Positions 26,958 through 35,113 of a stretch of 64,000 nucleotides of DNA are shown here, in pieces. Numbering within the stretch: the first letter of the stretch is position 1; every line of letters begins with the position of its first letter. The DNA is from Lewinellaceae bacterium (GTDB lineage Bacteria > Bacteroidota > Bacteroidia > Chitinophagales > Saprospiraceae), in NCBI GenBank assembly GCA_020636095.1, contig JACJYN010000003.1, positions 372,001-436,000 of the forward strand, given 5' to 3'. A program made the translations under genes and the position numbers. The notes beneath the pieces are model-generated. The model made no database searches, was not told the origin of the DNA, and saw only the letters and a program-made list of their open reading frames with translations.

Positions 26958-27449
26958 TCAGAGCGCGTTTGTACGGCCGAGTGCCGCTTTCAGTTCTCCA
27001 GGATGTTGAGTGCCGAGGAACAGCTGTTGGCCGTTTTTCAGAATCAGGCTCAACCCAGTCCTGCCGGATACACTGAACATGCGTTCCCAGGTCCCCAGGC
27101 GAACGGCCCAGCCGCTTAGCTCAGCAGATAAGGGCGTATCAATGAATTCGATGTTTTCTATTTCCTCCCACTTTATTTTGTGCTTTCGGTAGTGCAAGGG
27201 AAAAAATTGATATTGAATACCTTCTTTATCTATCTTAAGGATCAAGCGGATGGACCAGAGATAGGCCAGTGTGCCGGTGAGGATAAGGGCGATCAGGATG
27301 TACTGCAGCGTCAGGAGGAGGGGGTCATTACCACCTGAAAGATATAAATCGATAAAATGATAAGAGGCGCCGATCATTAACAAGGCCAGTAATGCGAAAA
27401 CTTCCCATCTTCTGAAACGTTGCTCTTCTTTATAACATGTCTTATTCAT
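26958..27449 (-). CDS. PH-like domain membrane protein, function unknown
   Basis: A 163-residue protein with two membrane segments near residues 17-36 (FALLALLMIGASYHFIDLYL) and 45-70 (LLTLQYILIALILTGTLAYLW). The soluble C-terminal part (KIDKEGIQYQFFPLHYRKHKIKWEEIENIEF..) has the beta-rich pattern of bacterial PH-like domains. The role is unknown; related proteins are small membrane proteins of uncertain function. Two direct repeats of TTTACATT-N-AGTTAAC lie just upstream and may control it. Confidence 0.7.
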   Translation of the reverse strand: MNKTCYKEEQRFRRWEVFALLALLMIGASYHFIDLYLSGGNDPLLLTLQYILIALILTGTLAYLWSIRLILKIDKEGIQYQFFPLHYRKHKIKWEEIENIEFIDTPLSAELSGWAVRLGTWERMFSVSGRTGLSLILKNGQQLFLGTQHPGELKAALGRTNAL

Positions 27450-27458
27450 AGCACCAGG

Positions 27459-27519
27459 TTTACATTAAGTTAACGTAGTTTACATTCAGTTAACACAAAA
27501 TTAATAATTAATTTACATT
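27459..27519 (-). promoter_or_regulatory. Direct repeats TTTACATT(A/C)AGTTAAC upstream of the PH-like gene
   Basis: Two copies of a 16-nt sequence start at 27459 and 27479, exactly 20 nt apart (about two helical turns). A third partial copy, TTTACATT, lies at 27512-27519. The location directly before the gene start suggests an operator for a dimeric regulator. Confidence 0.45.
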
Positions 27520-27591
27520 GAGGCAACTAATTTTGAAGTGAGAAAGTTCCATACCTCTTTGAGAGGCCAGGCCCACTGGGCCGGGTTCAAA

Positions 27592-27633
27592 AAAAAAAGC
27601 GGTTGAGTAGCACCTACTCAACCGCTTTTTTAT
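27592..27633 (-). terminator. Strong terminator of the moxR gene
   Basis: A perfect stem (AAGCGGTTGAGTAG on the left with its complement from 27614) with a 3-nt loop is flanked by an A run on the left and T run on the right. It ends the minus-strand moxR transcript 15-20 nt after the stop codon. Confidence 0.85.
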
Positions 27634-27647
27634 GAGACGGGATGTAC

Positions 27648-28619
27648 TTAGAATAAGCTTTCGATGATGTTTTCTTCGGTTACGCCTTCTGCTTCGGCCT
27701 TGTAGTTGCGCACAATTCGGTGGCGGAGCACGTATTTGGCGATAGCCTGCACATCAGCAATGTCCGGAGAATATTTACCGTGGATGGCAGCATGGCACTT
27801 GGCGCCCAATACCAGATACTGAGAGGCGCGCGGGCCGGCGCCCCAGGATATATAGTTGTTTACCTTCTCTGTGGCCCGTTTGGTGTTGGGCCGGGTTTGG
27901 GTGGCCAGCGTGACGGCATACTCGAGCACGTTGTCGGCGATAGGTACTTTGCGGATCAATTGCTGGAAAGATTTGATCTCACTTCCGGTTAGAACGTGTT
28001 TCAGTTCGTAGTTTTGAATGGATGTCGTGCCTTTTACCACTTCGATTTCTTCATCGTAGGACGGATAATCCAGTGGGATATTGAACATGAAGCGGTCGAG
28101 CTGAGCTTCCGGAAGCGGATAGGTGCCTTCTTGTTCGATTGGGTTTTGGGTAGCCAGTACGAAGAAGGGATAAGGCAGCGGGTGGCGTATGCCGCCTACC
28201 GTAACAGAACGCTCCTGCATAGCTTCGAGCAGAGCGGCCTGCGTTTTAGGAGGTGTCCGGTTGATCTCATCCGCCAGGACGATATTAGAGAACAAAGGCC
28301 CCCGGTTGAATTTGAATTGGCGGTCTTCCCCCAGGATTTCGGAGCCGGTAATATCAGAGGGCATGAGGTCGGGCGTAAACTGGATTCGCTTGAAGTCCAG
28401 ATCCAGCACTTCGGCGATCGTACTTACCAGCAGGGTTTTAGCCAGGCCGGGAACGCCGACCAGCAGGCTATGTCCGTTACTGAAAAGGGAAATGAGCACG
28501 GCTCTGACTACCTCTTCCTGCCCGATGATAACCTTACCAATTTCTTTTCGGAGTTCATTATAGGCCTCGGCGAGTGTGTCTACTGCTTGTACGTCGGATT
28601 GAAATTCTGTTTGTGACAT
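27648..28619 (-). CDS. MoxR-family AAA+ ATPase
   Basis: A 323-residue AAA+ chaperone-like ATPase. It has the Walker A motif GVPGLAKT (55-62), Walker B IVLADEINR (113-121), the sensor segment LATQNPIEQEGTYPLPEAQLDRF and a C-terminal lid domain. MoxR ATPases normally act with DUF58 and VWA-domain proteins in assembly of enzyme complexes or in stress tolerance. Here no such partner is adjacent: the gene is a single unit with its own -7 box (28677-28684) and terminator. Confidence 0.93.
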   Translation of the reverse strand: MSQTEFQSDVQAVDTLAEAYNELRKEIGKVIIGQEEVVRAVLISLFSNGHSLLVGVPGLAKTLLVSTIAEVLDLDFKRIQFTPDLMPSDITGSEILGEDRQFKFNRGPLFSNIVLADEINRTPPKTQAALLEAMQERSVTVGGIRHPLPYPFFVLATQNPIEQEGTYPLPEAQLDRFMFNIPLDYPSYDEEIEVVKGTTSIQNYELKHVLTGSEIKSFQQLIRKVPIADNVLEYAVTLATQTRPNTKRATEKVNNYISWGAGPRASQYLVLGAKCHAAIHGKYSPDIADVQAIAKYVLRHRIVRNYKAEAEGVTEENIIESLF

Positions 28620-28676
28620 TTGTGAGTTATGATTTTTGGGCTACCCATTTTATACTACGCTATCTTTCGAAACGCG

Positions 28677-28684
28677 CAAATATA
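28677..28684 (-). promoter_or_regulatory. Candidate -7 box for moxR
   Basis: The minus strand reads TATATTTG, an exact TAnnTTTG match, 57 nt upstream of the moxR start. Confidence 0.45.
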
Positions 28685-28719
28685 AGCTTTGTTGCTGTTT
28701 TCCAGGGGAATCCTGTCTT

Positions 28720-29448
28720 TTAATAACATTTCCATAACATGTCAGACAGCTCATAGTTTTTGCCGCTGAAGGAAAAATGCCACCATTCGGTACGGATGGG
28801 CCGGAAGCCATGCCGGATCATGGCCTCCCGAAGCAGGGCCCGGTTGGCCAGCACGGAGTCGGGCAGCGCGCGGTAAGATGGGTGGGCTTCGGGGCCGAAG
28901 AAGTCATAAGGAGTACCCATTGCCAGTTCCTGGCCAGTGCTGTCGGCCAGGGTGAGGTCGGCCGCCGCTCCCCGGTTGTGCATCGACCCTTTTCGGGGGT
29001 CAGAGACGTAGCGGCGGTCGGGAACCTTCTCCCACAGCTTCCACTGGACGGGGCGCGGGCGGTAGCAGTCCAGCATCTTCAACGCCAGTCCCTGTTGTTG
29101 CAACTCCCGGTGGGCGGCCACTACGGCCCGTGCCACTTCCGGCCGGAAAAAGCACCGGCCGCATTCGTACATCTTTTCCTGCACGAAATTGTCTTCCGTG
29201 GCGTATCGCATATCAATAAGGATGCTGGAGTCGAGTAGGGCGAGGTCCGTCCATTGGGTGGTGTCATAGTCCGGTTGGTTGAGCACTGCGGCTTTTTCTT
29301 CCGGGGGGAGCAGGCTGTCCTTCTCAGGGGGCGCCACGATGGCGCTGTCCGTTCCAGTTCCGGCATCTGTCTCCTCTTTCTCGGGTATCGTTTGGCACCC
29401 TGCAAGCAGAAGCATGATGAAAAGAGCGAAATTCCTTATTACCGTCAT
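28720..29448 (-). CDS. VanX/DdpX-like D-alanyl-D-alanine dipeptidase lipoprotein (M15D)
   Basis: A zinc dipeptidase that would cleave D-Ala-D-Ala. The start at 29448 gives a lipoprotein signal with lipobox LLAGC (C18); the frame runs 14 codons further upstream without support. The peptidase motifs are intact: SMHNRGAAADLTL (metal His 157, metal Asp 164) and EWWHFSF (catalytic Glu 221, metal His 224), as well as DCYRPRPVQ. As an exported lipoprotein without vanH/vanA partners, it probably recycles peptidoglycan-derived dipeptide rather than giving glycopeptide resistance. Confidence 0.88.
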   Translation of the reverse strand: MTVIRNFALFIMLLLAGCQTIPEKEETDAGTGTDSAIVAPPEKDSLLPPEEKAAVLNQPDYDTTQWTDLALLDSSILIDMRYATEDNFVQEKMYECGRCFFRPEVARAVVAAHRELQQQGLALKMLDCYRPRPVQWKLWEKVPDRRYVSDPRKGSMHNRGAAADLTLADSTGQELAMGTPYDFFGPEAHPSYRALPDSVLANRALLREAMIRHGFRPIRTEWWHFSFSGKNYELSDMLWKCY

Positions 29449-29552
29449 CTTTTTTTGCAAAGAAACGGGCAAAAAACTGGTTTCAGGCAAAGGCTCGGCA
29501 AGTTTTTCCGGGCATTAGCGCCTGCGGCTTATTACTCCGTGAAATAAATAGC

Positions 29553-32255
29553 TTAGCCTTCCTTCCGCACATCCACTGCCACCACCTTGTACTCGGGGCA
29601 GTCCGCCTCGCTGTCCAGCACATCGCTGGTGACCTGGTTGATCCCGATCTCCGGAAAGTGGAAAGTGGAGCTGAGTACGCCCGGCTTAACTATCTCACTA
29701 ATGCGGGCCCGAATGCTGGCCCTGCCGCGAGGGGAAAGCACCACCACCGGATCCCCGTCCTGGATACCTTTGGCGGCGGCATCCTGCGGATGGATCAGCA
29801 GCAGGTCCTCGCCCAGGATATCCGAATCCTGGGTGCGGCGGGTCATAGAGCCGCTGTTGTAGTGCTCCAACCCGCGGTTGGTAGTGAGAATGAAGGGGTA
29901 ATCTTCGGCGTGCGTTTCGATCTCCCGGCTCTCTTCAAAATCGATAAAATACAGGCGGCCCTTACCCCGCTTGAAGCGCTCAGTATGTAGAATCTGCGTA
30001 TCCGTTCCGTCCTCCGCCACGGGCCATTGCAAGCCGTTCTTACCTAACCGTTCCCAGCGGATACCCTTAAAGAAAGGGACGACCCGGGCGATTTCCTCCA
30101 GGACGGCCTCCGGGCTGTAATCCGGTTGCGGGTAGCCCATTCTGTTCATCATTTCGGTGACAATTACCCCGTCCGGTTTGGTGCCCGGCAAGGGGTCAAT
30201 CACCCGGTTGACGCGCTGTACGCGGCGTTCGCCGTTGGTGAAGGTGCCCGATTTTTCCAGGAAGGAAGACGCAGGCAGGATGACGTCGGCATAGCTGGCC
30301 GTTTCGGAGAAGAACAGTTCCTGAAGGATAAAGAAGTCCAGCTTTTGCAGGGCCTTGCGCACCTCGGATGAGTTGGGCTCCGTCTGCACCACATCCTCGC
30401 CCATGATCCATAGGGCCTTGAGCTGGCCCGCTTCGGCCGCTTCAAACATTTTGGGAATGGTATAACCGGGGCCGCCCGGCATCGGCACGCCGTATACGGC
30501 CTCGTAGGTATGGCGAAGGATGGGGTCGGCCATACTGAGATAGCCCGGGCCCAGGTTGGGCTGCACCCCCATATCGGCGGCGCCCTGTACGTTGTTTTGG
30601 CCCCGGAGGGGATTGACCCCTACCCCCCGCCGGCCAATGTTGCCGGTGATCATCGCCAGATTCGCCACCAGCATGACGCCGAAGGTGCCCTGGTAATGTT
30701 CGGTAACGCCCAACCCGTGGAAGCTCATGGCCGCCGGGGAGGAACCATAAGCGGTTGCCGCCTTGCGAACCAGCTCCCGGCTAACGCCGCATACTTCTTC
30801 CATTTTCCCTACATCCAACGCCAGAATCTTTTTCCGCAGTTCCTCATAGCCTTCCAGCCGTTGCTCGATAAAGGGCCAGTCGGCCAGGCCTTCCTGGATG
30901 ATATAGTACATCATCATATTGAGCAAGGCGACGTTCGTACCCGGCCGCAGTTGCAGATGATAGGTAGCATGGCGGGCCAGCTCCGTCTTCCGCGGGTCTA
31001 CCACGATCAGCGTCTTGCCCTTCATGGCCTGCTGCTTGATCTTGGCGCCGGTAACAGGATGGGCAGTGGTTGGGTTGGCGCCAACTACGAGAATACAGTC
31101 GGTATACTTCAAGTCCTCGATGGAATTGGTGGCGGCCCCCATCCCGAAGGTGCGCTGCATGCCCAATGCCGTCGGAGCATGGCAGATGCGGGCGCATCCA
31201 TCAATGTTGTTGGTACCGATAACGGCGCGGATGAATTTCTGCATCAGGTAGTTCTCCTCGTTGGTGCAGCGGGAGGAAGAGATGCCGGCGATGGCGTCGG
31301 GGCCGTGTTCTTCCTTAATGGCACTCAATCGTTCGGCAATGTAATCATAAGCCTCTTCCCAGCTCACTTCCTCGTGTTTGCCGTTGCGTTGGATCATTGG
31401 AGCGCGCAGGCGGCCGGGGTGGTTGTAAAACCGGAAGGCATAACGCCCCTTTACACAGGTGTGCCCCTGGTTGGCCTCGGCATCGTAAGGGGCCGAGATA
31501 CTCAAGACCGTGTCATTGCGTTTGGCGACATCCAGGTTGCAACCTACTCCGCAGTAGGTACAGACGGTGCGCACCGTCTCGGTAGCCTGTTGGGCCGCCG
31601 GCTGGAAGATATCGGAGATGGCTGCCGTCGGGCAGGCCTGTACGCAGGCGCCGCAGGACACACAGTAGGAATCATCAAAGCTGGTGTCCAGGCCCTTGAT
31701 AATGTGGCTGTCGAAGCCCCGGCCGGCCATGCTGAGCACAAATTCTCCCTGCACCTCATCGCAGGCCCGGACGCACTGGTAGCAATTGATGCATTTTGAC
31801 AGGTCTGAAACGAGATAAGGATGGCTCTCATCCCGGGGCCGATCCAGATGGTTATCGCCAGGAGGGTAGCGGACTTCCCGTATACCTACCCGGGCGGCTA
31901 CAGCCTGCAGTTCACAATGCCCATTGGCCTCACAGGTAAGGCAATCGAGGGGGTGGTCGGTAAGGACAAGCTCCAGGATGTTGCGGCGCAGCCGTTGGAT
32001 AGATTCCGTATCCGGAAAGATGCGTTGCCCTTCGGTTACCGGCGTGTGGCAAGCGGCCACCGTTTTCATCAATCCATTGCCCTCTTTCGCCACCTCTACG
32101 CTGCAAAGGCGGCAGGAGCCGAAGGGCTCCAGGTTGGGCGCATCACAGAGGGTAGGGACGTAGTGTTCGCCCAGATGGCGGCGAATGAAGGACAGGATGG
32201 TTTCGCCATCCCTGATCCCGTATGCGATATCGTTGATGAAGGCTACCTTTTTCAT
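29553..32255 (-). CDS. NAD-dependent formate dehydrogenase, molybdenum/tungsten catalytic subunit
   Basis: A 900-residue cytosolic subunit that would oxidise formate to CO2. The N-terminus binds several iron-sulfur clusters: [2Fe-2S] (C37, C48, C51, C69), a His-Cys3 [4Fe-4S] (H101, C105, C108, C114), and two ferredoxin-type [4Fe-4S] sets (C155-C165, C198-C208). The catalytic domain starts with another [4Fe-4S] motif (C232, C235, C239, C267). The metal ligand is C358 in CARICHAPT, encoded by TGC, so this is not a selenoprotein. The rest is the bis-molybdopterin domain. Its ATG overlaps the TGA of the upstream subunit by 4 nt (ATGA), indicating translational coupling. Other NADH-linked molybdoenzymes are possible but less likely. 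Confidence 0.9.
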   Translation of the reverse strand: MKKVAFINDIAYGIRDGETILSFIRRHLGEHYVPTLCDAPNLEPFGSCRLCSVEVAKEGNGLMKTVAACHTPVTEGQRIFPDTESIQRLRRNILELVLTDHPLDCLTCEANGHCELQAVAARVGIREVRYPPGDNHLDRPRDESHPYLVSDLSKCINCYQCVRACDEVQGEFVLSMAGRGFDSHIIKGLDTSFDDSYCVSCGACVQACPTAAISDIFQPAAQQATETVRTVCTYCGVGCNLDVAKRNDTVLSISAPYDAEANQGHTCVKGRYAFRFYNHPGRLRAPMIQRNGKHEEVSWEEAYDYIAERLSAIKEEHGPDAIAGISSSRCTNEENYLMQKFIRAVIGTNNIDGCARICHAPTALGMQRTFGMGAATNSIEDLKYTDCILVVGANPTTAHPVTGAKIKQQAMKGKTLIVVDPRKTELARHATYHLQLRPGTNVALLNMMMYYIIQEGLADWPFIEQRLEGYEELRKKILALDVGKMEEVCGVSRELVRKAATAYGSSPAAMSFHGLGVTEHYQGTFGVMLVANLAMITGNIGRRGVGVNPLRGQNNVQGAADMGVQPNLGPGYLSMADPILRHTYEAVYGVPMPGGPGYTIPKMFEAAEAGQLKALWIMGEDVVQTEPNSSEVRKALQKLDFFILQELFFSETASYADVILPASSFLEKSGTFTNGERRVQRVNRVIDPLPGTKPDGVIVTEMMNRMGYPQPDYSPEAVLEEIARVVPFFKGIRWERLGKNGLQWPVAEDGTDTQILHTERFKRGKGRLYFIDFEESREIETHAEDYPFILTTNRGLEHYNSGSMTRRTQDSDILGEDLLLIHPQDAAAKGIQDGDPVVVLSPRGRASIRARISEIVKPGVLSSTFHFPEIGINQVTSDVLDSEADCPEYKVVAVDVRKEG

Positions 32256-33922
32256 TGGGCGATTTTTTGTTCGGTGAAATAGGGGTTCAACTCTTCGGCA
32301 AAGTATTGCAGGGCATTGCGTACAGGCAGTGGCATACCGCCGCCCAAGCCACAGAGCGAACCCTTTTCCAGTGTTTCCAGCAAGTCCTCAAACAGTTTTT
32401 CATCTATGCTGTACCCTTCCTCCTGGGCTTTTTGAAGCATTTCTTCTCCCCGTTTGGAGCCCAGCCGGCAGGGGAAGCACTTTCCACAGCTCTCATGAGC
32501 GGTAAAGGCGAAGAGGTGTTCCAGATATGCGATCATAGGGTAGGAGGAGGGAATGCCAATGATGGAGGCATGCCCCAACAGGAAACCTTGTTGGGCGAAG
32601 GACTCGAAATCAACCGTCAGGCCCGGAATTTTAAACACCGGAACCAGGCCGCCCAATGGGCCGCCGATGTGCAGGGCCTTCACCGGCTTGCGGAAGCCGC
32701 CGCCCAATTCATTCACGACAACCGGCAAAGGAGTCCCCATGGGTACTTCGTATACACCGGGCTTGCGGAATGCGCTGTCGAGCGACAATAATTTAGTGCC
32801 GGTGGAATGTTCCGTACCGATTGCGGCAAAAGCCTCGCCCCCCATTTCCATTATATAGAACAGGTTGGCCAGGGTTTCCACATTGTTCACCAGCGTGGGC
32901 TTGCCGAACAACCCCTCCTGCGCCGGGAAGGGCGGCCGCACCCGTACTTCCGGGCGCTGTCCTTCGATGGACGCCAGCAGGGCTGTCTCTTCCCCACAAA
33001 TGTAAGCCCCCCGGGCTTTGATGATCTTGAAGTGGAAGGAAAAGCCTGAATTCAGGAGGTTTTCTCCAGACAGGCCGGCAGAAGCGAGCGATTCTATGGC
33101 TTGCTGAATGACGGAAATGGCTTCCGGATATTCCGCACGAATGTACAGCACCCCTGTCTCTGCTCCCATAGCGTAACCGGCAATGAGCATACCCATCAGG
33201 ACTGCCAAAGGACGCTGCTCCAGCAGGTAACGGTCGGAATAAGAACCAGGGTCGCCCTCATCCGCATTGCAGACGACGAACTTCTGATCAGCGGCCGTTT
33301 CCCGGCAAGCCGACATTTTGACAGCGATGGGGAAGCCGGCGCCTCCCCGTCCCCGCAGGCGGGAGCGTTCAACAGTTGACAGGATGGCCTCCGGCGGCTT
33401 GGCCAGCATACGGGCGATCATTTCCCGGCAGGCGTCCATATCGGACATAGCCAGCGTAAGCATTGGGCGCCCCAGTGCCTGTGCGGTGTAATTATTTTCA
33501 CTATTATGATGTTCCTGATATTGAGCAGCTTCCAGTTGGCCGATCGATGCGCCGGAATAATTGTGGCCATGGTATTGAAAAGCGGCATTTTCGTAGCATC
33601 GCCCCAGGCAGCACACCTCACCGATCGCTTGCTCAGAAAAGTGCTTCCTCAGTTTCGTCCGCAGCCCGGGTTGGGTACCCGCCATCCGGCAGGCGGTTCC
33701 GTTGCAGACAAACACTTCCTTGCCCTTGTTCTCCGGGCGGGTAAAATCGTAAAAAGTCGCCGTTCCGTAAAGATTGGCGGGGCCCATAAGGAATTCCTCC
33801 GCGAGTTGCCGGAGTGCTTCACCGGAAGGGCTCCCTTCTCTTTCGGATAACGCGCCCAGGCGTTCAAACAGGTTATTGGACAACCCTTTGCGGGCGGACA
33901 GGGCCGTTAGGTTTCTGGACAT
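32252..33922 (-). CDS. Formate dehydrogenase diaphorase subunit, NuoE-NuoF fusion
   Basis: A 556-residue subunit passing electrons from the catalytic subunit to NAD+. Residues 1-150 are a NuoE/thioredoxin-like [2Fe-2S] domain (C73, C78, C105, C109). The NuoF part binds FMN and NADH through GRGGAGFP (191-198) and GAYICGEETALL (305-316), and a [4Fe-4S] cluster by C479, C482, C485 and C524. This merges what are separate gamma and beta subunits in FdsABG-type enzymes. It is the first gene of the operon and lies divergent from an FNR-like regulator, which fits oxygen- or redox-controlled expression. Confidence 0.9.
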   Translation of the reverse strand: MSRNLTALSARKGLSNNLFERLGALSEREGSPSGEALRQLAEEFLMGPANLYGTATFYDFTRPENKGKEVFVCNGTACRMAGTQPGLRTKLRKHFSEQAIGEVCCLGRCYENAAFQYHGHNYSGASIGQLEAAQYQEHHNSENNYTAQALGRPMLTLAMSDMDACREMIARMLAKPPEAILSTVERSRLRGRGGAGFPIAVKMSACRETAADQKFVVCNADEGDPGSYSDRYLLEQRPLAVLMGMLIAGYAMGAETGVLYIRAEYPEAISVIQQAIESLASAGLSGENLLNSGFSFHFKIIKARGAYICGEETALLASIEGQRPEVRVRPPFPAQEGLFGKPTLVNNVETLANLFYIMEMGGEAFAAIGTEHSTGTKLLSLDSAFRKPGVYEVPMGTPLPVVVNELGGGFRKPVKALHIGGPLGGLVPVFKIPGLTVDFESFAQQGFLLGHASIIGIPSSYPMIAYLEHLFAFTAHESCGKCFPCRLGSKRGEEMLQKAQEEGYSIDEKLFEDLLETLEKGSLCGLGGGMPLPVRNALQYFAEELNPYFTEQKIAQ

Positions 33923-34057
33923 GATGCTCGAAGTTTGGTTAGGGCGGCGGGAGGGGCTTGTGTCTCAGTATCAGTGTTTCCGATGGTTGTTTCTGTCATC
34001 AACTCATCCGCTCCAGCCATTAATGCTTAAAGATCTGATTTTTTGAGGGCAGTTGGG

Positions 34058-34071
34058 TTGACGATTGTCAG
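34058..34071. promoter_or_regulatory. Candidate FNR-type operator
   Basis: TTGACGATTGTCAG is a near-perfect dyad with the TTGAN-N4-NTCAA architecture of FNR-family sites (one symmetry mismatch). It lies between the divergent formate dehydrogenase operon and the Crp/Fnr gene, 136 nt upstream of the former. Confidence 0.45.
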
Positions 34072-34295
34072 TGTCCGGGTATGAACTACACCCTCTCCAT
34101 ATTTTGAAGGAACGATATTTGAAATGAAGAAAAAAGGCAACATACGGCTCTCCCGGTGCGAAAAATCAATATAAACAGTGACCCAACTCATTGACAGAAC
34201 GTAGTTTTTCTATTCAATTGCAACATTGGCAGATTCTTGCCTTGAAATACAAGGCTCCGGAGGCAGGTACATTGTACGAGCCAATAGCAGCCCTT

Positions 34296-34340
34296 AGGCG
34301 TGTACGGTGTAAGAGGCTGTCCGGCCTTAGACGAGTAGCC
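34296..34340. repeat. Partial inverted-repeat element, family 2 (copy D)
   Basis: GTGTACGGTGTAAGAGGCTGTCCGGCCTTAGACGAGTAGCC matches the right half of the family 2 elements at 41 kb. No clear left arm is visible, so this appears to be a truncated copy. It lies in the 471-nt intergenic region, which also holds the FNR-like site; nothing else is recognised there. Confidence 0.55.
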
Positions 34341-34393
34341 CAAAGCCTCACTAAAGGTGAGATTAGTCACAACCAAATACCATATGAGCCACC

Positions 34394-35083
34394 ATGCAAA
34401 TCGATGCGTTGAAATGTAAAAATTGCCCGGTAAAATCGTGCGCCGCCTCTGTTCTGGAAGATCGCGAACTGGAACTGATGTCCAGTAATGTCTCCGAAGC
34501 TGGTTTTGGAAAAGGAGAAACGTTGTTCAAAGAAAATGTCCTCAACAGCCACATTACTTATATTCAATCTGGCCTGGTCAAGATTCATATCAGCGCAACG
34601 GGCGGTAAGGACTACATCATCAACCTCGTCAAGGCGCCCGCGTATCTGGGCTTGGCCACCATCTTCGGCGACCGGGTCAACCACTATTCCGCCACAACAC
34701 TGGAGCCAACCACCGCTTGTTTCATTGATATCGACACTTTCAAAAACCTGATCCATCAGAATGGGAAATTTGCCTATGAGATCATCTCGGACATCTGCCG
34801 GAACGAACTATTGGATTACAAGCGCTTTGCCCTGCAAAGCCATAAACAAACACCGGGAAGGATCGCCGGCGTAATCCTCTATTTTGCCGAGAAGGTCTAC
34901 CGAAGTAATTGCTTTGAGTTGCCACTTTCCCGCAATGAGATTGCCGAACTGATTGGCATTTCCCGCGAAAGCGTTACCCGCGCCCTGATGAATTTCAAAA
35001 GGGATGGAATCATCGATATCAACAAACACCATATTCAAATTCTGCAAATGGATAGCTTGCATTCGATCGACCGGGCGGGGTAG
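34394..35083 (+). CDS. Crp/Fnr family regulator with N-terminal cysteine cluster
   Basis: A 229-residue transcription factor. The N-terminus has C8, C11 and C16 in KCKNCPVKSC, and C109 lies in the effector domain; this arrangement is like the four ligands of the oxygen-labile [4Fe-4S] cluster of FNR. The cNMP-like beta-roll spans about 25-120. The helix-turn-helix at 178-206 contains SRNEIAELIGISRESVTRAL, with the E-x-x-S-R recognition helix of FNR proteins. Its divergence from the formate dehydrogenase operon and a TTGAC-N4-GTCAG site between them suggest that it controls that operon and perhaps itself. Confidence 0.9.
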   Translation: MQIDALKCKNCPVKSCAASVLEDRELELMSSNVSEAGFGKGETLFKENVLNSHITYIQSGLVKIHISATGGKDYIINLVKAPAYLGLATIFGDRVNHYSATTLEPTTACFIDIDTFKNLIHQNGKFAYEIISDICRNELLDYKRFALQSHKQTPGRIAGVILYFAEKVYRSNCFELPLSRNEIAELIGISRESVTRALMNFKRDGIIDINKHHIQILQMDSLHSIDRAG

Positions 35084-35113
35084 GAGGGAATGAGGGAATG
35101 AAGGAATAATAGC

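Noticed and set aside
28720..29448. Vancomycin resistance gene cluster
   Set aside because: Only a VanX-like dipeptidase is present, as a lipoprotein; no vanA/vanH-type ligase or dehydrogenase is near.
31180..31190. Selenocysteine in the formate dehydrogenase
   Set aside because: The codon for the metal ligand in CARICHAPT is TGC (Cys), not TGA, so no recoding is needed.
30510..31799. 429-codon open frame on the plus strand opposite the formate dehydrogenase catalytic subunit
   Set aside because: It is a shadow of a strongly conserved gene on the other strand; its translation has no recognisable domain.
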